Shown: positions 5,710-6,436 of the stretch, piece by piece
Numbering within the stretch: position 1 is the first letter of the stretch
Layout: each line of letters opens with the position of its first letter
Source: Calidifontimicrobium sp035325925
GTDB taxonomy: Bacteria; Pseudomonadota; Gammaproteobacteria; Burkholderiales; Burkholderiaceae_C
Direction: 5' to 3'
DNA length: 6,436 nt
Assembly: GCF_035325925.1 (NCBI RefSeq)
Contig: NZ_DAOKZA010000091.1
Location: 1 to 6,436 of the forward strand
The notes under the pieces: generated by a model
Databases searched by the model: none
Seen by the model: the letters and a program-made list of their open reading frames with translations, nothing else
What the model was told of the DNA's origin: nothing
Position numbers and translations under genes: made by a program

Positions 5710-6436
5710 ATGGCCGACAAAAAAGGCGCCTCGAGCGAGAAGGTCCTCTACTGCTCGTTCTGCGGCAAGAGCCAGCACGAGGTCAAGAAGCTCATCGCCG
5801 GCCCGTCGGTGTTCATCTGCGACGAGTGCATCGAGCTGTGCAACGACATCATCCGTGACGAGGTGCCGTCCGACGCCGGCGGGGGCAAGGCCTCGCGCTC
5901 GGACCTGCCGACCCCCGGCGAGATCAAGTCGCTGCTCGACCAGTACGTGATCGGGCAGGACCAGGCCAAGCGCATCCTGTCGGTGGCCGTCTACAACCAC
6001 TACAAGCGCCTGAAGCACACCGCCGGCAAGGACGAGGTCGAACTGACGAAGAGCAACATCCTGCTCATCGGGCCGACCGGATCGGGCAAGACGCTGCTCG
6101 CGCAGACCCTGGCACGCATGCTCAACGTGCCGTTCGTGATCGCCGACGCGACGACGCTGACCGAGGCCGGTTACGTCGGCGAGGACGTCGAGAACATCAT
6201 CCAGAAGCTGCTGCAGAACTGCAACTACGACGTCGAGCGCGCGCAGCGCGGCATCGTCTACATCGACGAGATCGACAAGATCAGCCGCAAGGCCGACAAC
6301 CCCAGCATCACGCGCGACGTCTCGGGCGAGGGCGTGCAGCAGGCGCTGCTCAAGCTGGTGGAGGGCACGATGGCCAGCGTACCGCCGCAGGGCGGGCGCA
6401 AGCACCCGAACCAGGACTTCCTGCAGATCGACACGA
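5710..6436 (+). CDS. clpX: ATP-dependent Clp protease ATP-binding subunit ClpX (N-terminal 242 codons, cut by window end)
   Basis: AAA+ unfoldase that recognises tagged substrates and threads them into ClpP. The frame stays open from ATG 5710 to the window edge; about 180 further residues are expected from the family length (E. coli 424). The N-terminal zinc-binding domain has Cys15, Cys18, Cys37 and Cys40 (CSFC and CDEC pairs). The AAA+ core shows Walker A GPTGSGKT at 121-128, pore loop GYVG at 154-157, Walker B IVYIDEID at 182-189 with catalytic Glu187, and the substrate-sensing RKH loop at 230-232. The sensor II region and the IGF loop that contacts ClpP would lie beyond the window. ATG 5710 is chosen because MADKKGASSEKVLYCSFCGK matches the usual ClpX N-terminus and no start codon occurs closely upstream in frame. 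The 20 bases before it (CCGCGCACGACTCCCC) carry no Shine-Dalgarno, which is unusual for a core gene. Confidence 0.97.
   Translation, partial: MADKKGASSEKVLYCSFCGKSQHEVKKLIAGPSVFICDECIELCNDIIRDEVPSDAGGGKASRSDLPTPGEIKSLLDQYVIGQDQAKRILSVAVYNHYKRLKHTAGKDEVELTKSNILLIGPTGSGKTLLAQTLARMLNVPFVIADATTLTEAGYVGEDVENIIQKLLQNCNYDVERAQRGIVYIDEIDKISRKADNPSITRDVSGEGVQQALLKLVEGTMASVPPQGGRKHPNQDFLQIDT

Overview
The window comes from a chromosome with very high GC content; almost every codon ends in G or C. It looks proteobacterial, most likely a betaproteobacterium of the Burkholderiales. This assignment is an inference. It rests on base composition, on the protein sequences of trigger factor, ClpP and ClpX, and on a tRNA-Leu(UAG) gene directly upstream of tig, an arrangement I recall from that group. 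All genes lie on the + strand.

Layout. Positions 1-164 hold the C-terminal end of a periplasmic adaptor (membrane fusion protein). A complete 1046-residue RND efflux pump permease follows 15 bases later (180-3320). Together they are the end of a tripartite efflux operon; no outer-membrane channel gene is visible. A 120-base GC-rich spacer with inverted repeats and a possible -10 element leads to a tRNA-Leu(UAG) gene (3441-3527). Next is the protein quality-control cluster: tig (trigger factor, 3554-4861), clpP (protease subunit, 4975-5583) and the first 242 codons of clpX (from 5710, cut by the window end). In many proteobacteria lon follows clpX, but that would lie outside the window.

How the genes work together. 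Trigger factor meets nascent chains at the ribosome exit tunnel. ClpX unfolds tagged or misfolded proteins and feeds them into the ClpP chamber. The efflux genes have no evident functional link to this set and look like a separate operon that ends next to it.

Regulation. Each of the three spacers (before the tRNA, clpP and clpX) has a GC-rich inverted repeat followed by a short A/T-rich -10-like hexamer. This suggests several transcription units rather than one long operon. No spacer shows a convincing -35 box, so the promoter calls are tentative. No gap without a gene exceeds about 130 bases.

I see no mobile element, CRISPR array, toxin-antitoxin pair, defence gene or previously undescribed system. 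The window is ordinary core genome plus an efflux operon, and the findings below are modest.
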